A stretch of 64,000 bases of DNA from Leptolyngbya sp. PCC 7375. GTDB taxonomy: Bacteria; Cyanobacteriota; Cyanobacteriia; Phormidesmidales; Phormidesmidaceae. This document shows positions 32,810 to 42,024 of this stretch, piece by piece. A program made the translations under genes and the position numbers. The notes under the pieces were generated by a model. That model had not been told where the DNA came from, did not search any database, and saw nothing but the letters and a program-made list of their open reading frames with translations. The stretch is from positions 2,404,486 through 2,468,485 of the forward strand of contig NZ_JH993797.1 of NCBI RefSeq assembly GCF_000316115.1. The letters run 5' to 3'. Each line of letters opens with the position of its first letter. Positions within the stretch are counted from its first letter, which is position 1.

Positions 32810-34609
32810 CTAGATGCCGTAGAGCCAAATTGCCAGCGGTGGTGTCACTAGAGCCAACAACAGACTCAGAGGTCCTCCTACCCTAACAAAATCCAAGAAG
32901 CGATAGCCTCCTGCCGTATACACCATGGTATTCGTTTGATAGCCGATGGGAGTCATAAAACTGTTGGAGGCAGCAAAGGTGATCACAAACATCACCGTGA
33001 ACACGTTAAGGCCTAGCTCTGAAGCCACCCTTAACCCTACTGGCAAAAGCAAAATAACAGCTGCACTGTTCGACAAAATGCTAGAGAGCACCGTTGTCAG
33101 CACATATAGCGCGCTTAGTAACCCATAACCTGATAGACTCCCGCCTATCGAAATAAGTTGCTGGGCTAGCAAAGCTGTTGCACCAGAGCTTTCCATGGCG
33201 GTTCCCAGAGGAATTAAACACGCCAGTAGAAAAATTACATCCCACCGTACTGCCTGATATAGTTCTCCAGGTTTTAGACAGCCGGTCAGGATCATCAGCA
33301 TCACCCCTGACAGGGCTGAGACCAAAATATTAATGGGTGTGAATGCTGCAACTGCAACTACACCAACACCAATCCCCATAGCTACGTTAGCTCGATCAGA
33401 CCGCAGACTTTCCAGGTCACGCTGCTCTAGTACTAGCAAGTCGCGACTGGTTTGCAAACCCAATAAGCTCTGCTTAGGCCCTTGCACTAGTAGCAAATCA
33501 CCAAACTTCAGCCGCACCTTGCCCATGCGCTCACGCACCAGGTCTTGACCTCGACGAATCGCCAAAACTGTCACATTGTAGCGCTGACGAAACCGCAGTT
33601 CCTTCAAGGTGGAGCCGACTAAATTGGAATTGGCAATGACTAGCGCCTCGGCAACGCCCTCTTGCCCTGAACTCAAGTCTGCCTGCCAGGACTTTTGTCC
33701 AAATTGCACATCGGGCAAAATTTCGATACCTTCGCCATCACGGATTTTCAGCAAATCATGCTGTCTAGCCCGCACCAGCAAAATATCCCCCGCACATAAG
33801 GACTTATCCCCCAGGGGCTGAGGAAAATGGTTGTCGTTACGGATAATTTCCAGGACGTCTAGGTCAAACCGACGCTGTAGCTGACTTGACTGTAGTGTCT
33901 GTCCCACCAGACTGGAGCGGGGGGTGACAACCACCTCACTCACGTACTCTTTAAGGCCATATTCCTGGCTTAGGCTATTGCCAGAAACATCGCGATTGGG
34001 CAACAGGAACGGAGCAATAAATGTGAGATACAGCAACCCCACCACAAATATGACTGCTCCCAATTCCACAAATTGAAACAGGGAAAATTCGCCGTAGCCC
34101 AACTGGTCTGACAAACCACTGGCCAATACGCTAGTCGATGTACCCACAACCGTCAACATACCGCCCAGGATTGTGGCAAACGATAAGGGCATCAGCAGCT
34201 TTGATGGGGAAATACGATGCTGTTGGCAAAAGTCTTCAATGATGGGCAAAAACACGGATACAACCGCTGTATTGTTGATCAGACCAGAGATGGGACCGAC
34301 AATGAGGCCCAACGCAAAAATCTGACGGCGGCAGGTTTTGCCCCCCCACTGAATCAACCAATTACTGGCTTGCTGTAGCGCTCCAGTGCGAGCAATGCCG
34401 GCACTCAGAATAAACATGGCCATCACGGTGATGGTGGCTGAGTTACTAAATCCAGCAATACCTTCTTGGGGACTCACTAGGCCTAGAACCATCAGAGCCA
34501 CCATCACACCAAGGGCTGTGATGTCTGCTGGCAACCATTCCACTATGAATAGCAGTAGGGCAACCGCAGTTACCCCCAGAGTCATAAGAATTTGAATATC
34601 AATAGTCAT
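32810..34609 (-). CDS. SLC13/DASS permease with two TrkA-C (RCK_C) domains
   Basis: 599 residues. The N-terminal membrane block has several helices and SGLINNTAVVSVFLPI, then LTVVGTSTSV. A cytosolic insert of about 200 residues carries two RCK_C/TrkA-C domains (VTPRSSLVGQTLQSSQL and NSNLVGSTLKELRFRQRY). A second membrane block contains NSAAVILLLPVG and FMTPIGYQTNTMVYTAGG. This is the sulfate/dicarboxylate-type carrier layout (as in SLT/SAC1-like proteins). With cysC next to it, sulfate is the likely substrate, but this is inference. Confidence 0.88.
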   Translation of the reverse strand: MTIDIQILMTLGVTAVALLLFIVEWLPADITALGVMVALMVLGLVSPQEGIAGFSNSATITVMAMFILSAGIARTGALQQASNWLIQWGGKTCRRQIFALGLIVGPISGLINNTAVVSVFLPIIEDFCQQHRISPSKLLMPLSFATILGGMLTVVGTSTSVLASGLSDQLGYGEFSLFQFVELGAVIFVVGLLYLTFIAPFLLPNRDVSGNSLSQEYGLKEYVSEVVVTPRSSLVGQTLQSSQLQRRFDLDVLEIIRNDNHFPQPLGDKSLCAGDILLVRARQHDLLKIRDGEGIEILPDVQFGQKSWQADLSSGQEGVAEALVIANSNLVGSTLKELRFRQRYNVTVLAIRRGQDLVRERMGKVRLKFGDLLLVQGPKQSLLGLQTSRDLLVLEQRDLESLRSDRANVAMGIGVGVVAVAAFTPINILVSALSGVMLMILTGCLKPGELYQAVRWDVIFLLACLIPLGTAMESSGATALLAQQLISIGGSLSGYGLLSALYVLTTVLSSILSNSAAVILLLPVGLRVASELGLNVFTVMFVITFAASNSFMTPIGYQTNTMVYTAGGYRFLDFVRVGGPLSLLLALVTPPLAIWLYGI

Positions 34610-35099
34610 ACATCGCTAGCCAGACCAATAAAGAGTAAGCCTTAGCGTGAAAAATTACTTAACTATAAGAAAGTCGAGAATATATATCAGCCAGCCCTAC
34701 GGATTAGAAAATCTACAAAACCCTTCTACCTTAGGACTTAAGGGAACATATGCCCTAAATAATTTGACAGGCCATAGAGGGTAACCATGACAAATTATCC
34801 AACCTAAGGTTAGGGTCTTTGGTTAAATTACGGCAAGATAAACAAACTATTGCGGGCGACATGAACTCATCACATTAACTTAATGTAGACTGCTGCTAAT
34901 TTAGAGACACTTCCAGCTGCTTATTCACTATTTTCTAGGAATTTACAGAGGCACATACCTAGAGTCAGCAGAGCCTGACGTATGTATGAACAGTGAGCTT
35001 TTAGCACAAGCCGTCCGTATTAACGGAACTTCATCAGAGCCTCACAGACAGGGTGCTCCAAAAATTGATGGCGTTCGACACTAATTACACAGGGTTTAG
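34610..35099. other. Intergenic region, no feature recognised
   Basis: A 490-bp gap between two minus-strand genes. I see no open frame, clear hairpin or repeat; it probably holds the promoter of the SLC13-type gene. Confidence 0.6.
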
Positions 35100-36254
35100 T
35101 TAGCTATCCGCCTGAAACGCAGCTAATTCTGGTAAAGCTCCACTGCGGCGCTGCTGCCGTTCAGCAATCAGCTTGGGACGCAGATATAGGTTTTCAAGCA
35201 ACACAGCACCTCCAGCAATCCAGGGAGGAACGATTAATGCACCAATAATGCCTAAGACCTGGGCTCCGCCCAAAACCGCCAGTAGCTGATACAGGGGATG
35301 TACTCCCACAGAAGAGCCTACGAGCAATGGATCGAGGACATAGGTCTCAAGATTTTGCGCCACAACATATAGCAAAAGCACCCATAAAAACGTCCAGCCG
35401 CCTTGGGGAATAGCCACTAACAGGGCTGGCACGGCCCCTAAAATTGGCCCTAAAAATGGGATCAAGTTGGTGATGCCTGCGATCGCACCTAGCCCCACCG
35501 CTAAATCCCTTAAACCGAGTAAACTCAGCCCCACACCGGTGGCAACGGACAGCAGCGCCGACACCACAATCCGTCCCCGCAAATACCCCCCAATCCGCTG
35601 CCCCATGGGAGGTACCTGGTCCAAAATTCGCTCATCCCATGGACTAGGCAGCAAGCGGGTCAAGTTTTTGATCAGGGTACGACTGTCAGCCACCATGTAG
35701 CCCGACACAAATAGGGCCAACACTAAACTCAGCACCCCCCCCAAAATGCCCGTGGTTACCCCGTAGGAACGAATCAGCAACTGCTGACTCGACTTAATCG
35801 TCCAGCTAATCAAGCCCTGGACGTCAATTAGCTGGGTAAAAAGTTCATTAGTGGTTAAGGCCTGAGTATCCGTAAAGGCCGTCAGCCAAGCATCTGCTTC
35901 ATTGAGTAATCCTCTGATCGCCACCGGCAAGCGGCGAATGATTCGTTCTACCTGTTCAAATACCGTTGGGCCAATCAGCAACCCCAGCAAAACCAGGCCA
36001 CTGATCAAGGTGAGATAGACCAAGATTACCCCCAGCCAGCGAGGGACTCGATAGCGTTCAGCCCAGTCAACAACAGGAGCAATTGAACAGGCCAGAACGA
36101 CTGAAATCATCACCAGCAGCAGTAAACTTTTGAGCTGCCACAGTAGAACCAATAATGGAATGGCTGCTATCAACAGCACAACACTACTGACAGAGATGGT
36201 TAACCGCTGAGGTGAATTATTGGCTGAGCTTTCGGCCCAGGGTTCTTTGGCCAT
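35100..36254 (-). CDS. AI-2E family (PerM-like) membrane protein
   Basis: 384 residues with about seven or eight hydrophobic segments, and a long soluble loop after the third (FEQVERIIRRLPVAIRGLLNE). GLSLLGLRDLAVGLGAIAGITNLIPFLGPILGAVPALLVA is the family's signature (split here between repeats 4 and 6). The family exports small molecules or ions; a substrate cannot be assigned. Stands alone. Confidence 0.88.
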   Translation of the reverse strand: MAKEPWAESSANNSPQRLTISVSSVVLLIAAIPLLVLLWQLKSLLLLVMISVVLACSIAPVVDWAERYRVPRWLGVILVYLTLISGLVLLGLLIGPTVFEQVERIIRRLPVAIRGLLNEADAWLTAFTDTQALTTNELFTQLIDVQGLISWTIKSSQQLLIRSYGVTTGILGGVLSLVLALFVSGYMVADSRTLIKNLTRLLPSPWDERILDQVPPMGQRIGGYLRGRIVVSALLSVATGVGLSLLGLRDLAVGLGAIAGITNLIPFLGPILGAVPALLVAIPQGGWTFLWVLLLYVVAQNLETYVLDPLLVGSSVGVHPLYQLLAVLGGAQVLGIIGALIVPPWIAGGAVLLENLYLRPKLIAERQQRRSGALPELAAFQADS

Positions 36255-36294
36255 AAAGTGGCAATAGGGTGCAGTGTTTTTAGTCTACTGGCCT

Positions 36295-37662
36295 TTATAA
36301 CGTATAGGTAAAATCATCTGCCAACACACCCGGTACACGACTATCCCCCAGACTGCGCTGGTCATAGGTATCGATACTGGAAATGGTTTCTTGAAAATCA
36401 GTCAGATCAATCAGACCATCGCCAAAGCATTGATAAAGGCTTTCATCAAACCGCAGATTTTCAATGGGAGCAACAATTTCCCCATGTTCTACCCAGAAGC
36501 AAGCGTAGCGGGTCATGCCCGTCACCCGAGCATTGGGGTGATCGCTCCAGTTTAGGTAGTGCAAATTGGAAAGATATAGCCCTCGATCCAAGCTGGATAG
36601 AATTTTGTCAGCCGCCAATTTTCCCGGCAGAATCTCGGGGGCACGCAAATGCTCACCGCGACTGGCGTAATTGGAGGGTGTCTGGTACTCCTTAGCGCTA
36701 CGGGAACTGACCAAACTATTGACTAACTGCCCCTGCTCAATAATGGGCAACTGTAGGGGGGCTACCTCACCATAGGTATTAAATCGAGGCGTATTAGCCT
36801 GATGAAAATTTTCCCGCAGGTTAAATTTGGGCGAAAGTTGACGATCGCCCTGACGCAATAGACAAAATGCACTGTTGCCCTGCTGCAGGTCGGCTTCACC
36901 CACACCGCCCCAGGAAAACATGTGGAGTAATTCAGCCACAGCCGCTGGCGCAAGATAGGTTCGATATTGCCCCCGTTCAATGGTTTTGGCCGGACGGCTC
37001 ATCATGGTCAACTGCTGTTTAGCCTGGTTGATTTTATCGATGAACTGGGCCTGCTGCCATTGGCTACCAGCAAATGTGCCTTTGACAGCTCGATTCTGAG
37101 GATCAAATAGAGAGAAATCCAGACTGTAGCTGGTGCTCTCAAACCAGTGATGCTGACCAGCAGAATCTGCATACCCTCGGAATATGAGGCCACCCGCATA
37201 AATACCAGTGAAATCCAGGGATTGGACCGGATCGAGCAGGATGGATGCGATCGCATCGGCTGCCAACAGCTCTCCCTGATTGACGGTGCGACTGCTGGCT
37301 GACCCTGTAGGCAACACCAAAAACGGATCAACCGGCAACTGAGGCACCATGGCCTGCAAATCATCCAATGCCGTTTTTAGCAACGGCCAGTCAGTTTCAA
37401 AATCTCCCACAAAGGGCACTGATGCTGACGCTGTACGATCGGCCTGCATCAGGGTCAAGGTCAGATTGCCATCGCTCACCTGCCCCGTTTGTCGAACCCG
37501 GGCCCGATTAAACCGAGTAAATTGACTATCTTCACCGCTGATGGTCAAGGTGTAATGATTAATCGTCGCATGGGCAGAGGCTAACGCATCAGCCAGCTGA
37601 CCAAAAACACATTCCTTAGTCGTAACTGATTCTGCAACTGTTTCCGCTACAACACTGCTCAT
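36295..37662 (-). CDS. pmbA: TldE/PmbA-family protease subunit
   Basis: 455 residues of the TldD/TldE metalloprotease family, the non-catalytic TldE/PmbA partner: it lacks the HExxxH motif seen in the upstream gene. Segments FTGIYAGGLIFRGYAD, YLSNLHYLNWSDHPNARVTGMTRYACFWVEHGE-type and a GEIVAPIENLRF C-terminus fit. TldD and TldE act as a heterodimer that degrades unfolded or modified peptides. The start overlaps the tldD stop by 4 bp (ATGA), so the pair is translated together. Confidence 0.9.
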   Translation of the reverse strand: MSSVVAETVAESVTTKECVFGQLADALASAHATINHYTLTISGEDSQFTRFNRARVRQTGQVSDGNLTLTLMQADRTASASVPFVGDFETDWPLLKTALDDLQAMVPQLPVDPFLVLPTGSASSRTVNQGELLAADAIASILLDPVQSLDFTGIYAGGLIFRGYADSAGQHHWFESTSYSLDFSLFDPQNRAVKGTFAGSQWQQAQFIDKINQAKQQLTMMSRPAKTIERGQYRTYLAPAAVAELLHMFSWGGVGEADLQQGNSAFCLLRQGDRQLSPKFNLRENFHQANTPRFNTYGEVAPLQLPIIEQGQLVNSLVSSRSAKEYQTPSNYASRGEHLRAPEILPGKLAADKILSSLDRGLYLSNLHYLNWSDHPNARVTGMTRYACFWVEHGEIVAPIENLRFDESLYQCFGDGLIDLTDFQETISSIDTYDQRSLGDSRVPGVLADDFTYTL

Positions 37663-39098
37663 ACCGCACCCCCAAACACTTCAATATTGTCAAATGCACA
37701 CATCGGGGAACCATGCCCCACCCGAATCAGCTGATTGGGTTCTCCCTTGCCACAAAAGGGGGTGCCATACATTTCCCAAGTGTTGCGATCGCCCACCTGG
37801 GAAAGACTGTGCCAAAACTGCGGTGTGACAGAGCGATAGTTAGGATTCTTGATGGTGCGAGTCAGCTTGCCATTCTCGATCAGCTTGCCGTACTCACAAC
37901 CAAATTGAAACTTGTGGCGTTGATCATCAATAGACCAGGAACGATTGGTCTCCATGTAGACACCGTGCTCAATGCTGCCAATGATTTGCCCAAAGGAGCG
38001 ATCCCCCGGCTCCAAATTAATATTGGCCATGCGGTCAATGGCGGGTCGATTCCAAGAGGACGCACGAGAATTAGCTACCCCTGGCACTTGGGAACGCTGC
38101 TGGCTTTCTAGCCCCCCCAAGCCTCGCTCCAGTTTGCCCCCACAAATCAAATACTCACGGGTAGCCCGAGTACCCACATCATCAAAGCCATAGCTGGCAA
38201 GCTCACCGGGCACTGTCGGATCAAAGGTGACATTCATCAGGGGGGAGCCATACTCTAAAGAGCCAAAATCCTCCAATTTGATAAAGCTGCCCCCGGCATA
38301 GTTACGTTCATCCCCCAAAATCCGATCCAGCTCTAAGGGATGCCCAATGCTCTCGTGAATTTGCAGCATCATCTGATCGGGGGCCAGCACCAGGGTAGTG
38401 GCCACATTGGGGCAATTGTCTGCATCCAACAGCTCCACCGCCTGTTCTCCCACCTGCTGCACCCGCTGCCACAGCTCTAAATCCGGAAATAGCTCCCAGC
38501 CCCCTTGATAGCTATGGGCTAAATAGCCATGGTCAGTGCGCAGTTGTGTGGTCGGTCCATCCTGGGCAATGGTGCCAAAGTGGGTCTCTACTAAGTAGTC
38601 ACGCTGGTAAATCTCTGAACCATTGCTGCTGACAAACCAGGTCTCAATATCATGGCTTCTAGCAGATGCACTGGTCTGAGCAATCTTGTCAGAGACCTTC
38701 AGGCGATCGCAAACCTGCAGCAAAATTTGATTGAGTTCAGCGGGAGATAGGGCATCCAACCCTTTGCGATGGGGAGATACATAATTCCCGGTAGCTTTGG
38801 GTCGGGCAGCTGTTGTGAACCTGTGGACTGCCCAGGTACTAGCCGCAATGGCCTGATGGTAGGCAGACTCAATAGCCCTGGTCAGGGCAGCCACTGAGAG
38901 ATCATTGGTGGCGCTGTAACCAAATTGCCCTTGAGCTAGCACTTCCACCATGGCTCCATGGCCAAATTGTTGAGTGTTGCGTTCCGGATGTGAATCGCGG
39001 ATAGCACAGGACTTAGTTATATCTTTGACGGCACGAATACCGATCCAGTCGGTAGAGACCGTCGTAGCTGTGACGACGTCAGAAAGGAATTTAAACAT
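37659..39098 (-). CDS. tldD: TldD metalloprotease
   Basis: 479 residues; zinc motif HESIGHPLELDR (HExxxH) near residue 250, followed by the family's GSFIKLEDFGSLEYGSP and GVYMETNRSWSIDD. With the following PmbA it makes the cytoplasmic TldD/TldE protease. Promoter region is the 235-bp gap shared with the divergent Lrp gene. Confidence 0.93.
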   Translation of the reverse strand: MFKFLSDVVTATTVSTDWIGIRAVKDITKSCAIRDSHPERNTQQFGHGAMVEVLAQGQFGYSATNDLSVAALTRAIESAYHQAIAASTWAVHRFTTAARPKATGNYVSPHRKGLDALSPAELNQILLQVCDRLKVSDKIAQTSASARSHDIETWFVSSNGSEIYQRDYLVETHFGTIAQDGPTTQLRTDHGYLAHSYQGGWELFPDLELWQRVQQVGEQAVELLDADNCPNVATTLVLAPDQMMLQIHESIGHPLELDRILGDERNYAGGSFIKLEDFGSLEYGSPLMNVTFDPTVPGELASYGFDDVGTRATREYLICGGKLERGLGGLESQQRSQVPGVANSRASSWNRPAIDRMANINLEPGDRSFGQIIGSIEHGVYMETNRSWSIDDQRHKFQFGCEYGKLIENGKLTRTIKNPNYRSVTPQFWHSLSQVGDRNTWEMYGTPFCGKGEPNQLIRVGHGSPMCAFDNIEVFGGAV

Positions 39099-39333
39099 AT
39101 TTTCTCGGGTAGTGCAGACCAGGCGTAAAGCAATCCTGCATACTACACCCTGTCTTGATAGTAGTAATTCTTACTCATCCAGCCCCTCAATGGGGGGGCA
39201 GACCCTCTACCAGCAACTACCCCCTTTTAATTTATTTAATAAAAATCCCAAAAATACTTAATTTATAAACTAAAATATCGATCTATACTTAAAAAAACAA
39301 TCAAAAATCCTAAAATACTTAAATACATTTTTA

Positions 39334-39780
39334 ATGGACGACCTTGACAGCAAAATTTTAGGGGCATTGATGGTGGATGGTCGGGTGACGTGGTCTGACC
39401 TGGCTGCTCGCTATGGGGTGTCATCACCCGCCATTAGCGAACGGGTACGGCGTTTAGAGAAACGCGGCATTATTCAGGGCTATCGAGTGATGGTTGATGC
39501 GATGGAACTGGGCTATGACATCACGGCATTTGTGGCAGTGGTATTGGAGCATCCGCAATATCGCCAGGGGTTTTTGGACTATGTTCAAGGGACACCTGCA
39601 ATCCAGGAATGTCATCACGTGGCGGGAGATGGGGATTATCTGCTGAAGGTGCGGTGCGGCAGGATGGCTGACCTGGAACAGATTCTCAGTGAGGACATTA
39701 AGGGACTGCCAGGGATTTTGCAGACGAAGACATCGATTGCGTTATCGACGGTGAAGGAAACAACGGCGTTGGCGGTTTAA
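39334..39780 (+). CDS. Lrp/AsnC family transcriptional regulator
   Basis: 148 residues: N-terminal helix-turn-helix (MDDLDSKILGALMVDGRVTW, AARYGVSSPAISERVRRLEKRG), then a RAM ligand-binding domain (ITAFVAVVLEHPQY, AGDGDYLLKVRC). Such proteins sense amino acids. Directly followed by a LysE-type amino acid exporter, the classic regulator-exporter pairing, which points to amino acid export control. The 94 bp upstream are very AT-rich. Confidence 0.93.
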   Translation: MDDLDSKILGALMVDGRVTWSDLAARYGVSSPAISERVRRLEKRGIIQGYRVMVDAMELGYDITAFVAVVLEHPQYRQGFLDYVQGTPAIQECHHVAGDGDYLLKVRCGRMADLEQILSEDIKGLPGILQTKTSIALSTVKETTALAV

Positions 39781-39857
39781 GGCTGGGCGGGGTTCGATAC
39801 AGGGCATCCACAAGGGGAGCCCCTACGGATTAATCGATAATTTTGGGGTGTAGTGTC

Positions 39858-40463
39858 ATGATTTCTTTGTTTTTGCGGGGTTTAGTGTTGGGGATATCGA
39901 TTGCGGCCCCCGTCGGTCCGATTGGGTTGTTGTGTATTCGGCGCAGTCTTTCCTATGGGACCATTACAGGCTTGCTGTCAGGGTTAGGGGCGGCAACGGC
40001 GGATGGAGTGTATGGTGCGATCGCAGCCTTTGGCCTGGCCTTTATCTCCAATTTCCTAACGAATCAGGCCCGGTGGCTGGGCATCATCGGCGGCCTATTT
40101 CTCTGTTATCTAGGCATCACCACATTTTTGAGTAAACCCGCCGATAAAACCACAGAAATTAGCCGCACTGGCTTAGCCGGAGCCTATCTATCCACATTGG
40201 GTTTGACCTTAACCAACCCAGCTACGATTTTGTCCTTCGTGCTATTGTTCGCTGGCTTCGCCCCTACAGGGCTGGACTATGGCCAGGCAGTAGTGATGGT
40301 CGGTGGCGTATTTTTAGGATCGGCTCTATGGTGGCTGATTCTGAGCAGTGGGGTATCTCGCTTACGCCATTGGCTAACACCTGGGCGATTGGTTTGGGTA
40401 AATCGTGTGTTTGGGGTATTGATTACCGGGTTTGGGATCGTTGCCCTAAGCTGGCGGGGATAA
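39858..40463 (+). CDS. LysE family amino acid exporter
   Basis: 201 residues with six hydrophobic segments; GLVLGISIAAPVGPIGLLCIRRSLSYG is the LysE/RhtB opening, and TLTNPATILSFV the second conserved helix. I used ATG 39858 (MISLFLRG) since the upstream ATG adds only MGCSV. It probably exports an amino acid under the neighbouring Lrp regulator. Convergent with the following gene, 20 bp apart. Confidence 0.9.
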   Translation: MISLFLRGLVLGISIAAPVGPIGLLCIRRSLSYGTITGLLSGLGAATADGVYGAIAAFGLAFISNFLTNQARWLGIIGGLFLCYLGITTFLSKPADKTTEISRTGLAGAYLSTLGLTLTNPATILSFVLLFAGFAPTGLDYGQAVVMVGGVFLGSALWWLILSSGVSRLRHWLTPGRLVWVNRVFGVLITGFGIVALSWRG

Positions 40464-40483
40464 GGCGAGGAAAACAACAACGA

Positions 40484-41110
40484 CTATGATGCCATCCATA
40501 CTAGGGATGCCAAAATTTGCTCAACAGGAGGTAAGGCATATACGGCCAAATCAATGGTGACCGTGGATTCTGTAAGGGACAGAAACTGCCACTGGATGCC
40601 ATTACTGATACTGCCGTAAATGGTTGCAATCTCATTTCCCTGATCTTGATTAAACCGCTGGGCCGCTACCATTTCAGCAATACATTGACCAAAACCAGTT
40701 TTAAGATCCGTTTTCTTCGCTTCGACCACAATAATGGCAGGCGCTTCAATTTCGAGCACTTCGGTCGAGCGGGTGATGAGGAAATCACATTGGCCATTCA
40801 AGCCAACGGTTTCGTCAACATTAAAGTCTTCTCCTGAAAACAGGCTGACGTGGCGATCCAGGTAACGGCGTACTTCTAATAGGACAGGGTAGATAATGCC
40901 TTCAGAGCGGGCTTTCTCGCTGCCGGATGTGGCGACAATAGGCAGGCTTTCTTGGAGATAACCCGCAAGGATAGCAGATGGAGTAATATCGTCGAGTTCT
41001 GGTAAAAATCGCTTACCTTCAACCACAGTGAGGTCAAAAGCCGTTTTTACACTGGCAATGGTTTTAAATTGACTGTAAACCACAAAATTCGCCCTGCTTA
41101 ACAGCTCCAT
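40484..41110 (-). CDS. PD-(D/E)XK nuclease-like protein
   Basis: 208 residues with the core pattern of the PD-(D/E)XK nuclease fold: GQCDFLIT, then IIVVEAKKTDLKTGFGQ about 25 residues later, a Gln-containing helix (CIAEMVAAQRFNQ) and a strand GIQWQFLSLTE. Related cyanobacterial proteins are annotated as hypothetical or as restriction-endonuclease-like. Whether it cuts DNA is unknown. First gene of a stretch that also contains a Uma2 protein and CHAT/AAA genes. Confidence 0.65.
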   Translation of the reverse strand: MELLSRANFVVYSQFKTIASVKTAFDLTVVEGKRFLPELDDITPSAILAGYLQESLPIVATSGSEKARSEGIIYPVLLEVRRYLDRHVSLFSGEDFNVDETVGLNGQCDFLITRSTEVLEIEAPAIIVVEAKKTDLKTGFGQCIAEMVAAQRFNQDQGNEIATIYGSISNGIQWQFLSLTESTVTIDLAVYALPPVEQILASLVWMAS

Positions 41111-41208
41111 TTTATTAGATGGGCTCAGAATTCCTGTCTATCCAGCAAACGACCAAGCTCTAACTGGTGCAGTTAAACTAGAGTACAGGCTATTTTGAGA
41201 CCAGACCT

Positions 41209-41883
41209 ATGGTTCAGCAGCTAATCTCCGACAGTCAGCTTCCTGAGCAATACCCTGACAGCGATGGGCAACCCATGGCCGACAATACGAAGCAGTTCCG
41301 GTGGATCGTAGTAATTAAGGAAAATCTGGAGCGGCTATTTTCGGGTAATGCAAATGTCTTTGTTGCTGGGGATTTGCTGTGGTATCCGGTAGAGGGGAAT
41401 CCAAAGCTACGTCAAGCACCGGACGTAATGGTGGTGTTTGGTCGTCCAAAAAGAGATCGGGGATCTTATCGGCAGTGGTTAGAAGATGGCATTACGCCCC
41501 AGGTGGTGTTTGAGATTTTGTCACCGGGGACTCACTCTGGGGAAATGCTACGGAAGCTGAATTTCTATCAGAAACATGGTGTGGAGGAATATTACATTTA
41601 CGACCCAGATGATAATGAACTGACCGGATTGCAACGTTCGGGAAAGGCACTACAGTTAGTTAGTGATATGCGAGGCTGGATAAGTCCGGCCTTGGGTATC
41701 CGGTTTGAGCTAACGGAAGAAACGTTAGAAATTTATCGGCCTGATGGGGAACGGTTTTTGACCTATGTGGAGTTGGGGGAACTGCTAGAAGCTGAACGGA
41801 AACTCAGACAGGCAGATCAGCAGAGGATTCAGGCATTAGAAGCAAAATTACGGGAATTAGGGGTGAATCCAGAGGCATTGTAA
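41209..41883 (+). CDS. Uma2 family (DUF820) putative endonuclease
   Basis: 224 residues, the usual Uma2 layout: AGDLLWYPVEGNPKLRQAPDVMVVFG, PQVVFEILSPGTHSGEMLRK, a FYQKHGVEEYYIYDPD segment, and a C-terminal helical tail (EAERKLRQADQQRIQALEAKLRELG). The D and E-x-L positions match the PD-(D/E)XK core. The family is very numerous in cyanobacteria and of unproved function. Confidence 0.92.
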   Translation: MVQQLISDSQLPEQYPDSDGQPMADNTKQFRWIVVIKENLERLFSGNANVFVAGDLLWYPVEGNPKLRQAPDVMVVFGRPKRDRGSYRQWLEDGITPQVVFEILSPGTHSGEMLRKLNFYQKHGVEEYYIYDPDDNELTGLQRSGKALQLVSDMRGWISPALGIRFELTEETLEIYRPDGERFLTYVELGELLEAERKLRQADQQRIQALEAKLRELGVNPEAL

Positions 41884-42024
41884 AAGTACCCCTGGGGGTA
41901 ATGGACAACCATTGGAAAAATCCATCACGATCTTGTAGTTAAGCTGTCGAAAATATTTTTTCTCCAGAGACTAGAGTAAAGACAGATACCTGCTCCCCAT
42001 TAGCCCCCACTTTTGCCAAGTACC

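Noticed and set aside
34610..35099. Possible RNA gene in a 490-bp gap
   Set aside because: No tRNA cloverleaf, no rRNA-like segment and no strong hairpin seen by eye.
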